Below the pieces are notes generated by a model. The model had not been told where the DNA came from, searched no databases, and worked only from the letters and a program-made list of their open reading frames with translations. A stretch of DNA of 64,000 nucleotides from Brachyhypopomus gauderio (taxonomy: Eukaryota; Chordata; Actinopteri; Gymnotiformes; Hypopomidae). Below, piece by piece: positions 50,435-61,148 of this stretch. A program made the position numbers and the translations under genes. How positions within the stretch are numbered: position 1 is the stretch's first letter; each line of letters opens with the position of its first letter. Where the stretch lies: the NCBI RefSeq assembly GCF_052324685.1, contig NC_135214.1, positions 1,630,317-1,694,316 of the forward strand, given 5' to 3'.

Positions 50435-50728
50435 TGGGGGCAGTCATGGCCTGGTGGTTAGGGAACTGGTCTTGTGACCGGAGGGTTGTGGGTTCGATTC
50501 CCAGACCTGAGGCCATGACTGAGGTGCCCTTGAGCAAGGCACCTAACCCCAACTGCTCCCCGGGCGCCGGGATAGGGCTGCCCACCGCTCTGGGCATGTG
50601 TGATCCACAGCCCCCTAGTAATCACTTGTGTGTGTGTGTGTGTGTTCTAACTGCACAGATGGGTAAAAAGCAGAGGACAAATTTTGATTGTGGTGAAAAA
50701 ATCACAATTGACCAAATATGGCACATTT
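50435..50728 (+). mobile_element. tRNA-derived SINE (V-SINE-like)
   Basis: The head resembles a tRNA gene: an A-box-like ATGGCCTGGTGGTTAGGGAA and a perfect B box GGTTCGATTCC at 50491-50501. It is followed by the body CCCTTGAGCAAGGCACCTAAC, which is common to many fish SINEs, and a tail with (TG)n and AAGCAGAGGACAAATTTTGA. The head and body are intact; I did not find clear target duplications. It stands about 1 kb upstream of the ddx3x promoter in the same direction as cask. Confidence 0.88.
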
Positions 50729-52370
50729 AATTGGGATTGTGATTACTAGTGCATTTCTTGTTTGCTTTGCACAAGCACTACACATGACATGTTATATAGA
50801 CAAATCCTAACTTGATTAGCTTTTTAAGATTATTGCAATACACAAACCGTGTTAGTGATGTTAATCCTGAAAGGATTATTATTTATTTGCAAGAATGGAA
50901 CTTAATCCCTATAAAAGCAAGCCAGCTATATGGCACAGTAGCATCACAAAACATAAAGATGTGTGATGGCTATTATATTTTGTAAAGTTGTCAGGCACCT
51001 CATCGAAATCCAAGATGTTGTGTAAGATGATAAGTCATGAACTTCAATTAAATAAAACCAGACAAGCACAAGTAATAATTTTTGTATTAACTCCAATGGT
51101 AGAAGACCGAATCAGAATCAAATCAGATATCATTTTGAAGGACTAAAACCTTCCAGACTATAGACAGGGGACCAGGTAAGTAAAATGTAATAGTATACAA
51201 CATCCATCAGTTACATACCAGACTGTAATGCCTCCCAGATGGGGCCACAGCTGATTTCACTCTTACTTCAACCCTCATCTCATCGGTTTTTCTGATCACC
51301 CAGAATCTTGCTCAATGCTGTCCTGTCGTAGTGCTGGGAGGGGGGGGGGTGTTCTGCATCGTTTCAGATCTGACAGGGTGGGTCTGCTTCCACTATCTCA
51401 GCCCTCTCATTCAGACTACAGAAGCACAAAACCTGATCATGTAGATCAATGGCATCTCCTCCACATCTGGGAGGATGGACCACTCAGGATGGATCTGTAC
51501 TTTCGTCCTGGACGATGACCTTCATGATGCTGCAGGACTTTATGTCCATGTCTCCGTTTGCGTTCCCACACAGCTAGCTATACAGTTACAGTGAAACAAC
51601 ACAAACCAACCGATAGGCTGAACCTAGAAAATACACCACAAATTGCATCAGAGGGAAATAACATTGCTTTAAGTCATGCTCACAAGTACTGAGGAATTTC
51701 TTTTCCATTGGCACACACACAATACGGTGCATCCTGACAGAACCACACATCAGCACCAACAGAACTCAAATGAAAGGTGATGATTTTAGATGGCATACCA
51801 GGTTGACGGGTTCTAAACATGCTTTAGAAAAATGAAAAAAGATCAAATAAAAAGTACATATAATATAAAAAATACAGCAAACAAAAGATTATATAATTAC
51901 AAATAAAATATACTATTTTAAAAGCAAACTAGAAATTTAGTAAAAGCTTAAACAAAGCTGAGAGCAGATAAAATAAAAGCAATGTAAATGAAGTCCTCAC
52001 AGAATAAAAAGGTTTGTCTTCTCGAATGTATTTCAATCACCAAAAACCCTGAAGGTTATCTGGTAGAGAGTCCCAGAGTTTAGTAACGGTAACTGTGTTG
52101 TTTTAGGTCAGAAAGTAAGGAAGTGAAATAGTGAATGATCCAACACTTCCCTCTAGTGGCCAGTCTTTGAGTTTGCTGATTTTCGTTTTTTTTTTTTTTG
52201 CTGACGGCGTCACGTATGGTAATAGTACTGTATATGTGTGATTCAGTTATACAGTACTTTGGCTTTTGGAGCTGAATGTGTTCCAGTCTGCTAAGCACTG
52301 TCAATATATCAACACTGTTCATGTGCTCTTTTTCAGGTAGCTACATGCTTAATAATGTTAAGCAGCTGAA
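50729..52370. other. gene-poor interval
   Basis: AT-rich, with a G-run near 51340-51350 and A-rich stretches at 51830-51960. A short ORF at 51315-51518 has no recognised homology. Nothing else can be supported. Confidence 0.35.
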
Positions 52371-52696
52371 ACTCTGTTATGTGTCTGTCCTGGTTCCAAC
52401 ATCCGCATTCCACTGATGATCTCATTTTTAAAGTCCATGATGACATCATCCACCAGCACTGCTGGATGGGATTGTGGACGCGTTTATCAGCATATCAGCA
52501 GTGCCGAGAGTGCTGCTCCCGCGGTGACACGTGTTGTGGTTTCAGTTCATTTCATTTTGTGCTCTTGATCAGTTGATTCTGTGTCTTAAGCCCTTTTTGA
52601 CGAGTTTATACCGACTTTCTGACTGCTGCTTGGAATCATGTGTACACATTTATGTGGCTTGACTCTTCTGTGTGTCTTAGACGTGGTGGTGGTGGT

Positions 52697-52768
<72 letters not shown>

Positions 52769-53044
52769 TGTGTGTGGGGGGGTGTATTGTGAGTAGTCAG
52801 AGACGTAGAAATGTGTGAGTCTTTTGGATTATGGGGGAGGGGGGTATTGGGCTTCTGTCCTACCGGGACGAAGTCGTAACAACCCTGAGGTTTAAATAAA
52901 TGTAGTGAAGTAAAATACCTGTTCCTAGGCTCTGCCAATTAGAACTGATGAATTACTACCTTGGAGCCGTCTGAACTCCTTTGAACCATCCTTCACCTCA
53001 GGCTGCGTCACATGGCTGCAGAATAATCATCGCTCCGCGCTAAA

Positions 53045-53392
53045 ACCGGAAACATCTCTCCTATAACACGTATTATGGAAACATCTCTCCTATAACACGT
53101 ATAACATGGAAACATCTCTCCTATAACACGTAGGCTGTAACATGGAAAAATCTCTCCTATAACACGTAGGCTATAACATGGAAACATCTCTCCTATAACA
53201 CGTATCACATGGAAACATCTCTCCTATAACACGTAGGCTAGGCTATAACGTGGAAAAATATCTCCTAATACGTAGGCTATAACATGGAAACATCTCTCCT
53301 ATAACACGTAGGCTATAACATGGAAAAATCTCTCCTATAACACGTAGGTTGTAACATGGAAAAATCTCTCCTATAACACGTATAACATACGC
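53045..53392 (-). repeat. minisatellite with CTCTCCTATAACACGTA units, copy A
   Basis: About ten units of 27-38 bases built from GGAAACATCTCTCCTATAAC and ACGTAGGCTATAACAT or shorter forms. Units with GGAAAAATC and with TGTAACATGG alternate with the main form. The reverse strand stays open over parts of it, which gives spurious repeat ORFs. Confidence 0.9.
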
Positions 53393-53899
53393 ATGAAGGT
53401 GTGTGGCAAGCAGGCTGGGTTCATCTGCTGCAGCAATCACAAGGATGTTCGAATGCAGTACGGTAACATTTTAATGTTAGCTAACATTGTGAATAGACTA
53501 TTAGATCTGAATACAATTCTTAGATGTCAAAGCTGCTCATTGACAGCTTTAAATGCACGTGTAACAACCCGTAGTTAGTCATGTGTCTGTCCTGGTTCCA
53601 ACATCCGCATTCCACTGATGATCTTATTTTTAAAGAGCATGATGACATCATCCACCAGCACTGCTGGATGGGATTGTGGACGCGTTTATCAGCATATCAG
53701 CAGTGCCGAGAGTGCTGCTCCCGCGGTGACACGTGTTGTGGTTTCAGTTCATTTCATTTTGTGCTCTTGATCAGTTGATTCTGTGTCTTAAGCCCTTTTT
53801 GACGAGTTTATACCGACTTTCTAACTGCTGCTTGGAATCATGTGTACACATTTATGTGGCTTGACTCTTCTGTGTGTCTTAGACGTGGTGGTGGTGGTG

Positions 53900-53934
<35 letters not shown>

Positions 53935-54191
53935 TGTGTGTGGGGGGGGTGTATTGTGAGTAGTCAGAGACGTAGAAATGTGTGAGTCTTTTGGATTATG
54001 GGGGAGGGGGGTATTGGGCTTCTGTCCTACCGGGACGAAGTCGTAACAACCCTGAGGTTTAAATAAATGTAGTGAGGTAAAATACCTGTTCATAGGCTCT
54101 GCCAATTAGAACTGATGAATTACTACCTTGGAGCCGACTGAATTCCTTTGAATCATCCTTCACCTCAGGCTGCGTCACATGGCTGCAGAAT

Positions 54192-54565
54192 AATCATCTC
54201 TCCTATAACACGTATTATGGAAACATCTCTCCTATAACACGTATAACATGGAAACATCTCTCCTATAACACGTATAACATGGAAACATCTCTCCTATAAC
54301 ACGTAGGCTGTAACATGGAAAAATCTCTCCTATAACACGTAGGCTATAACATGGAAACATCTCTCCTATAACACGTATCACATGGAAACATCTCTCCTAT
54401 AACACGTAGGCTAGGCTATAACGTGGAAAAATCTCTCCTAATACGTAGGCTATAACATGGAAACATCTCTCCTATAACACGTAGGCTATAACATGGAAAA
54501 ATCTCTCCTATAACACGTAGGCTGTAACATGGAAAAATCTCTCCTATAACACGTATAACATACGC
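54192..54565 (-). repeat. same minisatellite, copy B
   Basis: Same unit family and nearly the same order of variants as in copy A, with one extra ATAACATGGAAACATC unit near the start. Almost identical variant order means the whole segment was duplicated after the minisatellite had formed. Confidence 0.9.
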
Positions 54566-54765
54566 ATGAAGGTGTGTGGCAAGCAGGCTGGGTTCATCTG
54601 CTGCAGCAATCACAGGGATGTTCGAATGCAGTACGTTAACATTTTAATGTTAGCTAACATTGTGAATAGACTATTAGATCTGAATACAATTCTTAGATGT
54701 CAAAGCTGCTCATTGACAGCTTTAAATGCACGTGTAACAACCCGTAGTTAGTCATGAATGTAAAT

Positions 54766-55805
54766 CAGAGATCGGTTTGGTTTTACCCATTTAGCATACA
54801 CACTGCAGAAATACTATTTAACGTTAAAGCTTAAACTTAAACTAGAGTGCTACACTTGATCTTGATCCCTGCTCCACTCACTTTACTGTACAGACTTTAG
54901 TTCGTATGCAGATGACACATTTTACTGTGTAGGCCTACAGCTTAATTCGCTTTAGACAGCGTTAAACATAAAAAATAATGTTCCTCCATTTTATTGTGTA
55001 TTGTCCTGCATAGCTTATTTTTTATAATTCATTGGACAATTTGTTGTTTGTTTACTAATTTATTCTGCCATCACTCTTACACATTCTCTTTAATCTAATC
55101 TAATCTAATCTCTTTGTATTGGCATGCTCTTGATCTGATGTGCATTTCACTTTTCAAGATCACTCGGTTCACTTTTTTGTGGCCAGTAGATCCAGTTCCT
55201 ACATCCAGATTCAAAATTCCATGTACAGATTATGTGTGTACAGATGAACGTTTGTGCCCAGACAGGACCAGGACACGGACCCTTACACAAGGTGAACTGT
55301 ACAGCATGTTAGAAGGGCATCGGGCCAGCAGCAGGTCTGGGATCTGCTCCTGTGTGTGGGTAGGAACAGCAGCACTACCAGCGCTGTCTTGTGGAGCACG
55401 TCTGTGATTGTTTTTCTCTCGTCTGTTGAAGATCCTGAAAAAGGGACGTGGGTTTAGCACTTTGGTGGAGGATTCTGAAGTGTTTAAGTGTAATATACTG
55501 TTTCACATGTAGGAAGTAACTGCTTTATTCCTAGGAGGCTTTGTCATCTCAAATTCTCAAATTCTTGTCTAGATTGTCACTTCGTCCACTCTTTGAAAGG
55601 GCAAAACACAGAGACATAATTTATGATTTCATTAGGATGTCCACACAGACATTTCCATCAGCTGACGAATAACCTGTATCTGAAACACCCTGCTTCTCGA
55701 TCACTTCCTCTTTGCAACCTTGCAAACTTTACTGAGTCCAGTTAGACATGCTGAACAAGTACAGCTAGTTCTGCACAAGGTGTTTGTCTCTGCCTGCTGA
55801 GAGCA
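54766..55805. other. gene-poor interval
   Basis: Mostly AT-rich, with four copies of TAATC at 55093-55110. No coding or mobile feature recognised. Confidence 0.35.
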
Positions 55806-56861
55806 CAGGGGTGGAAAGTAACGAATTACATTTACTCACATTACTGTAACTGAGTACTTTTTATGAGTAATTTTATGAGTAATATGTAGTTATGAGTAAT
55901 TTGTAAGTAGTTTTACTTTGTTACATTTGAACCCCCTCACGTTACTGAGTAAAAAAATATTGATGGTGAAAAATTAAATGTGGGCAGAAATGTAAAATTC
56001 TGTGTCCCTTTCCCTTCATTTATTTTGGGAAAGTCAATTGTGTTGTCAGGGCTGACTCAGTTGCCGCTCCTCCTAACAACACTGGAGGCACCCGAGTCAG
56101 TCCTAGACTCTCCAGATGCAATCAGCAGTGAACCATTTTAGCTGTCTCTATGGCTTCTTAAGGAAGCTTAGTGAAATGGATCGTTTTGACTCGCCTTCAC
56201 GTTCTCAGCTCTTTCTCTGTGATCTCTGGTTGTGTTTCTGGTGTTTAGGTGTCTCGTCACCTTATGCTCTTTCTTATCTCTCTTGCTTTTCTACTACTTA
56301 TTCGAGTAACTATCTCCTGCACTGCTTACTAGCCTACCTCAAGTTTTCCCCTGCTTCATCTCTTCCTATCCATTCTTCATTTATTTTGGGAAAGGTTTTT
56401 GTTTCGTTGCGGCATTCTGCCTGTTGCAAGTTACTTCCCCTGCCGTCCTAAGTTCGCGTCTTTTCTGTTGCATTTTCTCCCGTGTGTTTTGCGGTTGAGT
56501 TTATTTTCTACGCGTTGAGTTTATTCAGTGTCTCGTGTGATTAGTTTTGCTGCTTATGTGTGTGTGTGTGGACGCATGCACACATTTTGCTCTTTGCGTT
56601 TTGTCGGCACTTGGGTCTACTACTCTCTTGGTTTTGACACGGTGTGTACGTTCAGTATGTTCCTGAGCCCAGCTGATCTTTTGCAAGTGTGGATGTGCAC
56701 TTAAATACACTTTGAAATAGATTAAAACAACTTGTGCTGAATTTGATTCATGACATCCTTTTTTTACATGAAATAACTGAAAGTAACTAAGTAACTTGTA
56801 AATTAGGCAAAGTAAAGATACTTTTACTCAATTAAAATTTTTCAGTACTCTTCCACCTCTG
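55806..56861. mobile_element. non-autonomous DNA transposon (hAT-like), about 1.05 kb
   Basis: The left end CAGGGGTGGAAAGTAACG is matched in inverted form by the right end (CAGAGGTGGAAGAGTACT when read from the other strand). Both ends lead into inner sequence rich in GTAAC/GAGTA/AAAGTA motifs (for example TTACTCACATTACTGTAACT). The interior has an open stretch at 56116-56451 without recognisable transposase. I found no matching 8-bp target duplication (TGAGAGCA against GTAAGAAC), so superfamily and exact ends are uncertain. Confidence 0.65.
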
Positions 56862-58563
56862 GTAAGAACAGTGAGTAATGGTGTCATCTGTAACCCTGCG
56901 ATCTGAACATTAGCTGATGCTTCATGTTGTACTTGTTTTCTACTAAGGTCTGTCACTACAAGCAGAATCAGAATACAAACATTTGAACTCAATCAACAAA
57001 TGAATTTTTATTGTAAAACGCTGTAACACTCCAGACTTTGAGACAAACAAGAACTTATAATACAGCAGATAGAATGTCCATCACTTGAGAATAGATATGT
57101 TTCAGGCCACTAGGTGTTAGTAAAGTGGTTGTTTCATAATGAAAATGTGGCGAGCAGGACTAACAAAAACCCAAAAAAAGGAAAAATGCACGACTACGCC
57201 ACCTAGGGGAGTTTCACCCCAAGGAATTACACTGGGGCAAATGAAAGCCTCAGCACAAAATAAGACCATTAAAGAAAAAGGACACACAAGTTCAAGACCA
57301 CTGGACCAGAGATGTAGTTCCAATTATTTCTTTAATATAAAAATACAATTTGATCAACTCTTTATAGATCATATAAAAATATATAATTTGCACAGACTCA
57401 CAATGACAAGTAAAACAAGAGGGAACAGGGCTGCGGCCTTGGTAATTAAGAGGGGAGCTAGGGGATCACCTTTATACTATACGCTCACCATGACCACACT
57501 TCACACTCAATACTCCACGCTACCAAACCCGCGCACACCAACACAACACTCTTCTCAAACACTACACATAAACGCTTTGCAGCGCAGTTCGGCAACACCA
57601 ATTAAAGAAACCACGAAAGACATCACACCACAAATCACTGCAAACGGGAAAAGAAATAAAAATCACTCACTCCACCACATCAAACATGTAAAACTAAGAA
57701 AAAGGTCGCCGCCAAATTGAGCCTAAAAACGTATTCGGAAAACAAATAGAAAACACACAACAATCACTCTGACAACGTGAATCACGAACGCCCCCCAAAC
57801 ACAAACAATACAGCACAAAACAAAACGAAACAGAACAAACCAAAACAAAACAGAACAGAACAAAACAAAAACAAATCAGCAGCACTGCCGGCTACTGGAA
57901 CCACGCACGCAGCAAACTCTATTTTTGGGCGAAAATCTATAATGCTGTTGTCTTCTTTCCCCCTTATGACTGGAATCCGCTCATTGCTCCGACAGCCACT
58001 GCGAATTCTTCAGAACAGCGTGATGACTAACCAGGTTGTTCTCAAAGGGCATATAGCAACTGCCCACCCGTAGTAGATCGATATCAGCACAGTAATTCTC
58101 ATGACGCGCCCACCGAACTTGACGGTATTAAGCTGGTCCACCAAAGGAAGCCAGGCCCAACAACAATAACTTGGCACCACTAAAGGTGCTGGAGAAGCAG
58201 GGCGACAGAACGGAGTCTGCCCCAGTAACCACACCCCCGCTATTTATAACACCAGGATACACCTTCCCTGCCACTCACACGGCTCCACCGCAATTTACAA
58301 TTAGGGAGGGAATTAGTGGGATTGCCCCAAAAATCTCACTCTGCCACACAAAGACAATGGAAACATAATTTGTTGCTCCTTTAATATCATAATGCAAGTA
58401 AAGTGCTTTATATTAAAAGTGTGTATTGTGCATCATGTTCTAATACAATTAGACTGAGCTATATAATGTGATGAACACATGACTATATATCAAAAAGCTG
58501 CGTAGCCAAGGCTAGAATAGTGTTCTATTGTTGTAATGAAAGTGATGGTGAAACATGAAACAC
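56862..58563. other. A-rich unclassified interval, possible old repeat
   Basis: From 57120 to about 57880 the + strand is strongly A-rich with few G, ending in AACAAAACAAAAC-like repeats at 57806-57872. From 57900 to 58370 it is more balanced. The abrupt changes in composition suggest an inserted element, but I found no terminal repeats or coding domains. Confidence 0.35.
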
Positions 58564-59028
58564 TGTCACGTATGACCGTGTCCCCCTCCGTTAGCTGTCA
58601 CTCCGAACTCCTCGTGTCTGTGTTCCGTACCTGTTTACCCCGCCCCGCTCGTTTGTTTCTGTGATTACCTCGTTAGTTCCCACGCCCCTTGTCATTACCG
58701 TCACCTGCCCCTTGTTTAATGTCATTGTATTTAAGCCCCTGAGTCTCCCTTGTCCTTTGTCTGGTATTTTGTTTGATTCATGTGGATGTTAGCTGGTTCT
58801 ATGTTCATTGCTATACCTGACCGTTTATTGTTCCCGTCTTTTGGTTTCCTGTTTGTTCTTGTGTTCCCTCGTGTTCAGTATGCCCGTGTACGCCTGTTTT
58901 ACTGACTGCCCTCCCGTTATGGACCCTGCCTGGCTTTCTGACGACGATTATGGTATTCCCTTCAATAAATCTCGCTCTTCTCAGCGATTGTGTCCGCCTC
59001 CTCGCTCCGTGGCGCAAGCCACGTTACA
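58564..59028 (+). repeat. 5' LTR
   Basis: Terminal TG...CA. It contains GTATTTAAGCCCCTGAG, a TATA-like element (about 58729), and AATAAA in CTTCAATAAATCTCGC (about 58964), in the expected promoter-to-poly(A) order. Confidence 0.9.
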
Positions 59029-60706
59029 TAATACCAGACCCCACAAGGACACAGCGAGAGAGCGAGACTCTGGTAAGTTCAATCGCTGTAATGAGATGTT
59101 GGCTGGTTTAATTCGGTTCGACTCTCCGGTATTACAGCGTGAACGAACCAGAGACAGGAATTCCCCTTGCGCTGTGGGTACAGGGGAGTCTCGTCGCTGC
59201 AAAAACAAAGCGAAATCACTTTCGGTTTCTAGCTTTAGCGACGAGCTCCCTGATAAGCGCTACGTGTCTGCCCGACTCGACACACGCTACAGGGAGGAGC
59301 AGCCTGTAGCGCGAGATTCGGGCAGACGGAATGAATGTGCAGACGAGCGTTGGCTTGGCTCTCGGTTGGCTTTCAAAAGCCATTGTGAGCTCCCGATACC
59401 TCCGACGAGGCGAAGTCACAATGAAAGCCACCGAGAAGCAGTTGTGTCTGTATGTTCTTCCAGGCGCAAACCAGACCGGGGAAGGAGGAAGACCACGCCC
59501 CCGGTCCAGAGCCCCGCGGCCACAACGCATGAGGTCGTCGCCTACCCTGAGGAGCTCCTCCCTCCTTCGATCCTGCCAGCCTCTCCCCTAGAGACGCCCA
59601 AGAATTTTTTGGGGGGGAGTAGTGGCCACTCAACCCAGGAGTGGCCGGCTCGGACCCCCGGTGACGTCAGTAAGGCGGTCCCGCCCCCCGGTGACGTCAG
59701 TAAGGCGGTCCCGCCCCCCGGTGACGTCAGTAAGGCGGTCCCGCCCCCCGAGGACGTCAGTAAGGCGGTCCCGCCCCCCGAGGACGTCAGCCCGGTGGTT
59801 CCGCCCCCCGAGGACGTCAGCCCGGTGGTTCCGCCCCCCGAGGACGTCTCATCCACGCCGGCTCCTGTTCCCGCTGCCCGCCTGCCGGCCCCGCCTGTTC
59901 CCGCTGCCCGCCTGCCGGCCCCGCCTGTTCCCGCTGCCCGCCTGCCGGACCCGCCTGTTCCCGCTGCCCGCCTGCCGGCCCCGCCTGTTCCCGCTGCCCG
60001 CCTGCCGGACCCGCTTGTTCCCGCTGCCCGCCTGCCGGACCCGCTTGTTCCCGCTGCCCGCCAGCGGACCCCGCCTGTTCCCGCTGCCCGCCAGCGGACC
60101 CCGCCTGTCCCCTCTGAGACTGTGCTGCCCTCTGTTGGGCATGGACTTCGTGTGCCCCCAGCTCCGCCCTGTGCCTCCTATGTTCCGTTGCCCGTGTTCC
60201 CCTTGCTCCCTGGTCCCGTCCCTGGTTTTGTTTTGGTCCCTGTCCCCGTGGTTGTGTCTGTCAAGATCTGTGTTCCTGTTCCCGTGTCGGTTTCCCGTGG
60301 TGTCCTCTCTGTCCCTGTCCCCATGTCTGTTCCCCAAGTTGTAACCCACCTTGTGCCTGTGCCTGTCTCCGTAGTCCATGGTGTCTTTGCCTCTGTGTTT
60401 GCCTCCACCCTGTTCCCTGGCCCCACTCCCGTGTCTACTCCCGGCCCTGTCCCGTCCGGCCCTGCTCCCGTGTCTCCCCCTGGCCCTGCCTGTACTACCG
60501 TGCCCCGACCCGGCCCTTGGCCAGTCTTTGCTCCCCTGTCTCCGGTCCCTGCCATGCCCCAGGTCCCTTGTCCTGTTTTGTCCTGGTCTGTTCCTCCGGT
60601 CTGTCCTGTGTCCCGTGGTCCCCTGCCCTGTCTGCCCTTGCGTGCCCCGGAGTGGCACGCCTTGAGGGGGAGTACTGTCACGTATGACCGTGTCCCCCTC
60701 CGTTAG
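58880..60706 (+). CDS. element-encoded proline-rich protein, unknown function
   Basis: One frame stays open for about 600 codons from ATG at 58880 in the 5' LTR (MPVYACFTDCPPVMDPAWLS) to TAG at 60704-60706 in the 3' LTR. The first ~250 residues are charged (RRKPDRGRRKTTPP). Then come in-frame 10-residue repeats of GDVSKAVPPP and PEDVSPVVPP type, then PVPAARLPAP repeats, then a long Pro/Val/Ser tail. There is no zinc knuckle, protease or RT motif. It may be a degenerate gag-position protein. An open frame across low-stop GC-rich repeats is not proof of translation; an upstream ATG at 58808 is less likely. I do not recognise it. Confidence 0.4.
   Translation: MPVYACFTDCPPVMDPAWLSDDDYGIPFNKSRSSQRLCPPPRSVAQATLHNTRPHKDTARERDSGKFNRCNEMLAGLIRFDSPVLQRERTRDRNSPCAVGTGESRRCKNKAKSLSVSSFSDELPDKRYVSARLDTRYREEQPVARDSGRRNECADERWLGSRLAFKSHCELPIPPTRRSHNESHREAVVSVCSSRRKPDRGRRKTTPPVQSPAATTHEVVAYPEELLPPSILPASPLETPKNFLGGSSGHSTQEWPARTPGDVSKAVPPPGDVSKAVPPPGDVSKAVPPPEDVSKAVPPPEDVSPVVPPPEDVSPVVPPPEDVSSTPAPVPAARLPAPPVPAARLPAPPVPAARLPDPPVPAARLPAPPVPAARLPDPLVPAARLPDPLVPAARQRTPPVPAARQRTPPVPSETVLPSVGHGLRVPPAPPCASYVPLPVFPLLPGPVPGFVLVPVPVVVSVKICVPVPVSVSRGVLSVPVPMSVPQVVTHLVPVPVSVVHGVFASVFASTLFPGPTPVSTPGPVPSGPAPVSPPGPACTTVPRPGPWPVFAPLSPVPAMPQVPCPVLSWSVPPVCPVSRGPLPCLPLRAPEWHALRGSTVTYDRVPLR
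59656..60110 (+). repeat. two in-frame 30-bp minisatellites in the LTR element
   Basis: 59656-59845 holds six to seven copies of a 30-bp unit containing GACGTCAGTAAGGCGGTC and CCGCCCCCCG. 59862-60110 holds eight copies of a 30-bp unit containing CCTGTTCCCGCTGCCCGCC. The period is exactly 30 in both, so copy number changes keep the frame (10 residues per unit). Variants such as AGGACGTCAGCCCGGTGG show stepwise divergence. Confidence 0.92.
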
Positions 60707-61139
60707 CTGTCACTCCGAACCCCTCGTGTCTGTGTTCCATACCTGTTTACCCCCCCCGCTCGTTTGTCTCTGTGATTAACTCGTTAGTTCCCACGCCCCT
60801 TGTCATTACCGTCACCTGCCCCTTGTTTAATGTCATTGTATTTAAGCCCCTGAGTCTCCCTTGTCCTTTGTCTGGTATTTTGTTTGATTCATGTGGATGT
60901 TAGCTGGTTCTATGTTCATTGCCATACCTGACCGTTTATTGTTCCCGTCTTTTGGTTTCCTGTTTGTTCTTGTGTTCCCTCGTGTTCAATATGCCCGTGT
61001 ACGCCTGTTTTACTGACTGCCCTCCCGTTATGGACCCTGCCTGGCTTTCTGACGACGATTATGGTATTCCCTTCAATAAATCTCGCTCTTCTCAGCGATT
61101 GTGTCCGCCTCCTCGCTCCGTGGCGCAAGCCACGTTACA
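60676..61139 (+). repeat. 3' LTR
   Basis: Matches the 5' LTR from TGTCACGTATGACC to CACGTTACA, with scattered transitions and one base lost in the C-rich stretch near 60752 (CCCCGCCCC against CCCCCCCC). Confidence 0.9.
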
Positions 61140-61148
61140 AACTGAGAC

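Larger units (their letters stand above)
52378..54765. repeat. tandem duplication of a 1.2-kb segment
   Basis: Copy A (52378-53579) and copy B (53580-54765) start with the same GTGTCTGTCCTGGTTCCAAC and end in the same CAACCCGTAGTTAGTCATG. They are nearly identical outside their simple repeats. Each holds (TG)n, a GGGGGAGGGGGGTATTGG stretch and a CTATAACACGTA minisatellite. The (TG)n tract is much longer in A (52700-52776) than in B (53900-53941). Confidence 0.93.
58564..61139 (+). mobile_element. non-autonomous LTR retrotransposon with proline-rich ORF
   Basis: Two direct repeats of 465 and 464 bases, starting TGTCACGTATGACC and ending CCACGTTACA, bound 1.65 kb of internal DNA. A polypurine tract (TTGAGGGGGAGTAC) stands just before the 3' copy, as in fish Gypsy-type elements. 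The LTRs differ at about seven positions (about 1.5%), so the insertion is young. There is no reverse transcriptase, integrase or protease, and no clear TGG-type primer site after the 5' LTR. Flanking bases (AACAC and AACTG) do not give a clean target duplication. The element ends at 61139, 9 bases short of the stop codon of the B30.2 gene on the other strand. Confidence 0.88.

Noticed and set aside
59849..60658. 269-codon Arg/Gly/Asp-rich ORF opposite the LTR-element ORF
   Set aside because: It is the reverse reading of the Pro-rich repeats, open because the sequence is GC-rich and stop-poor.
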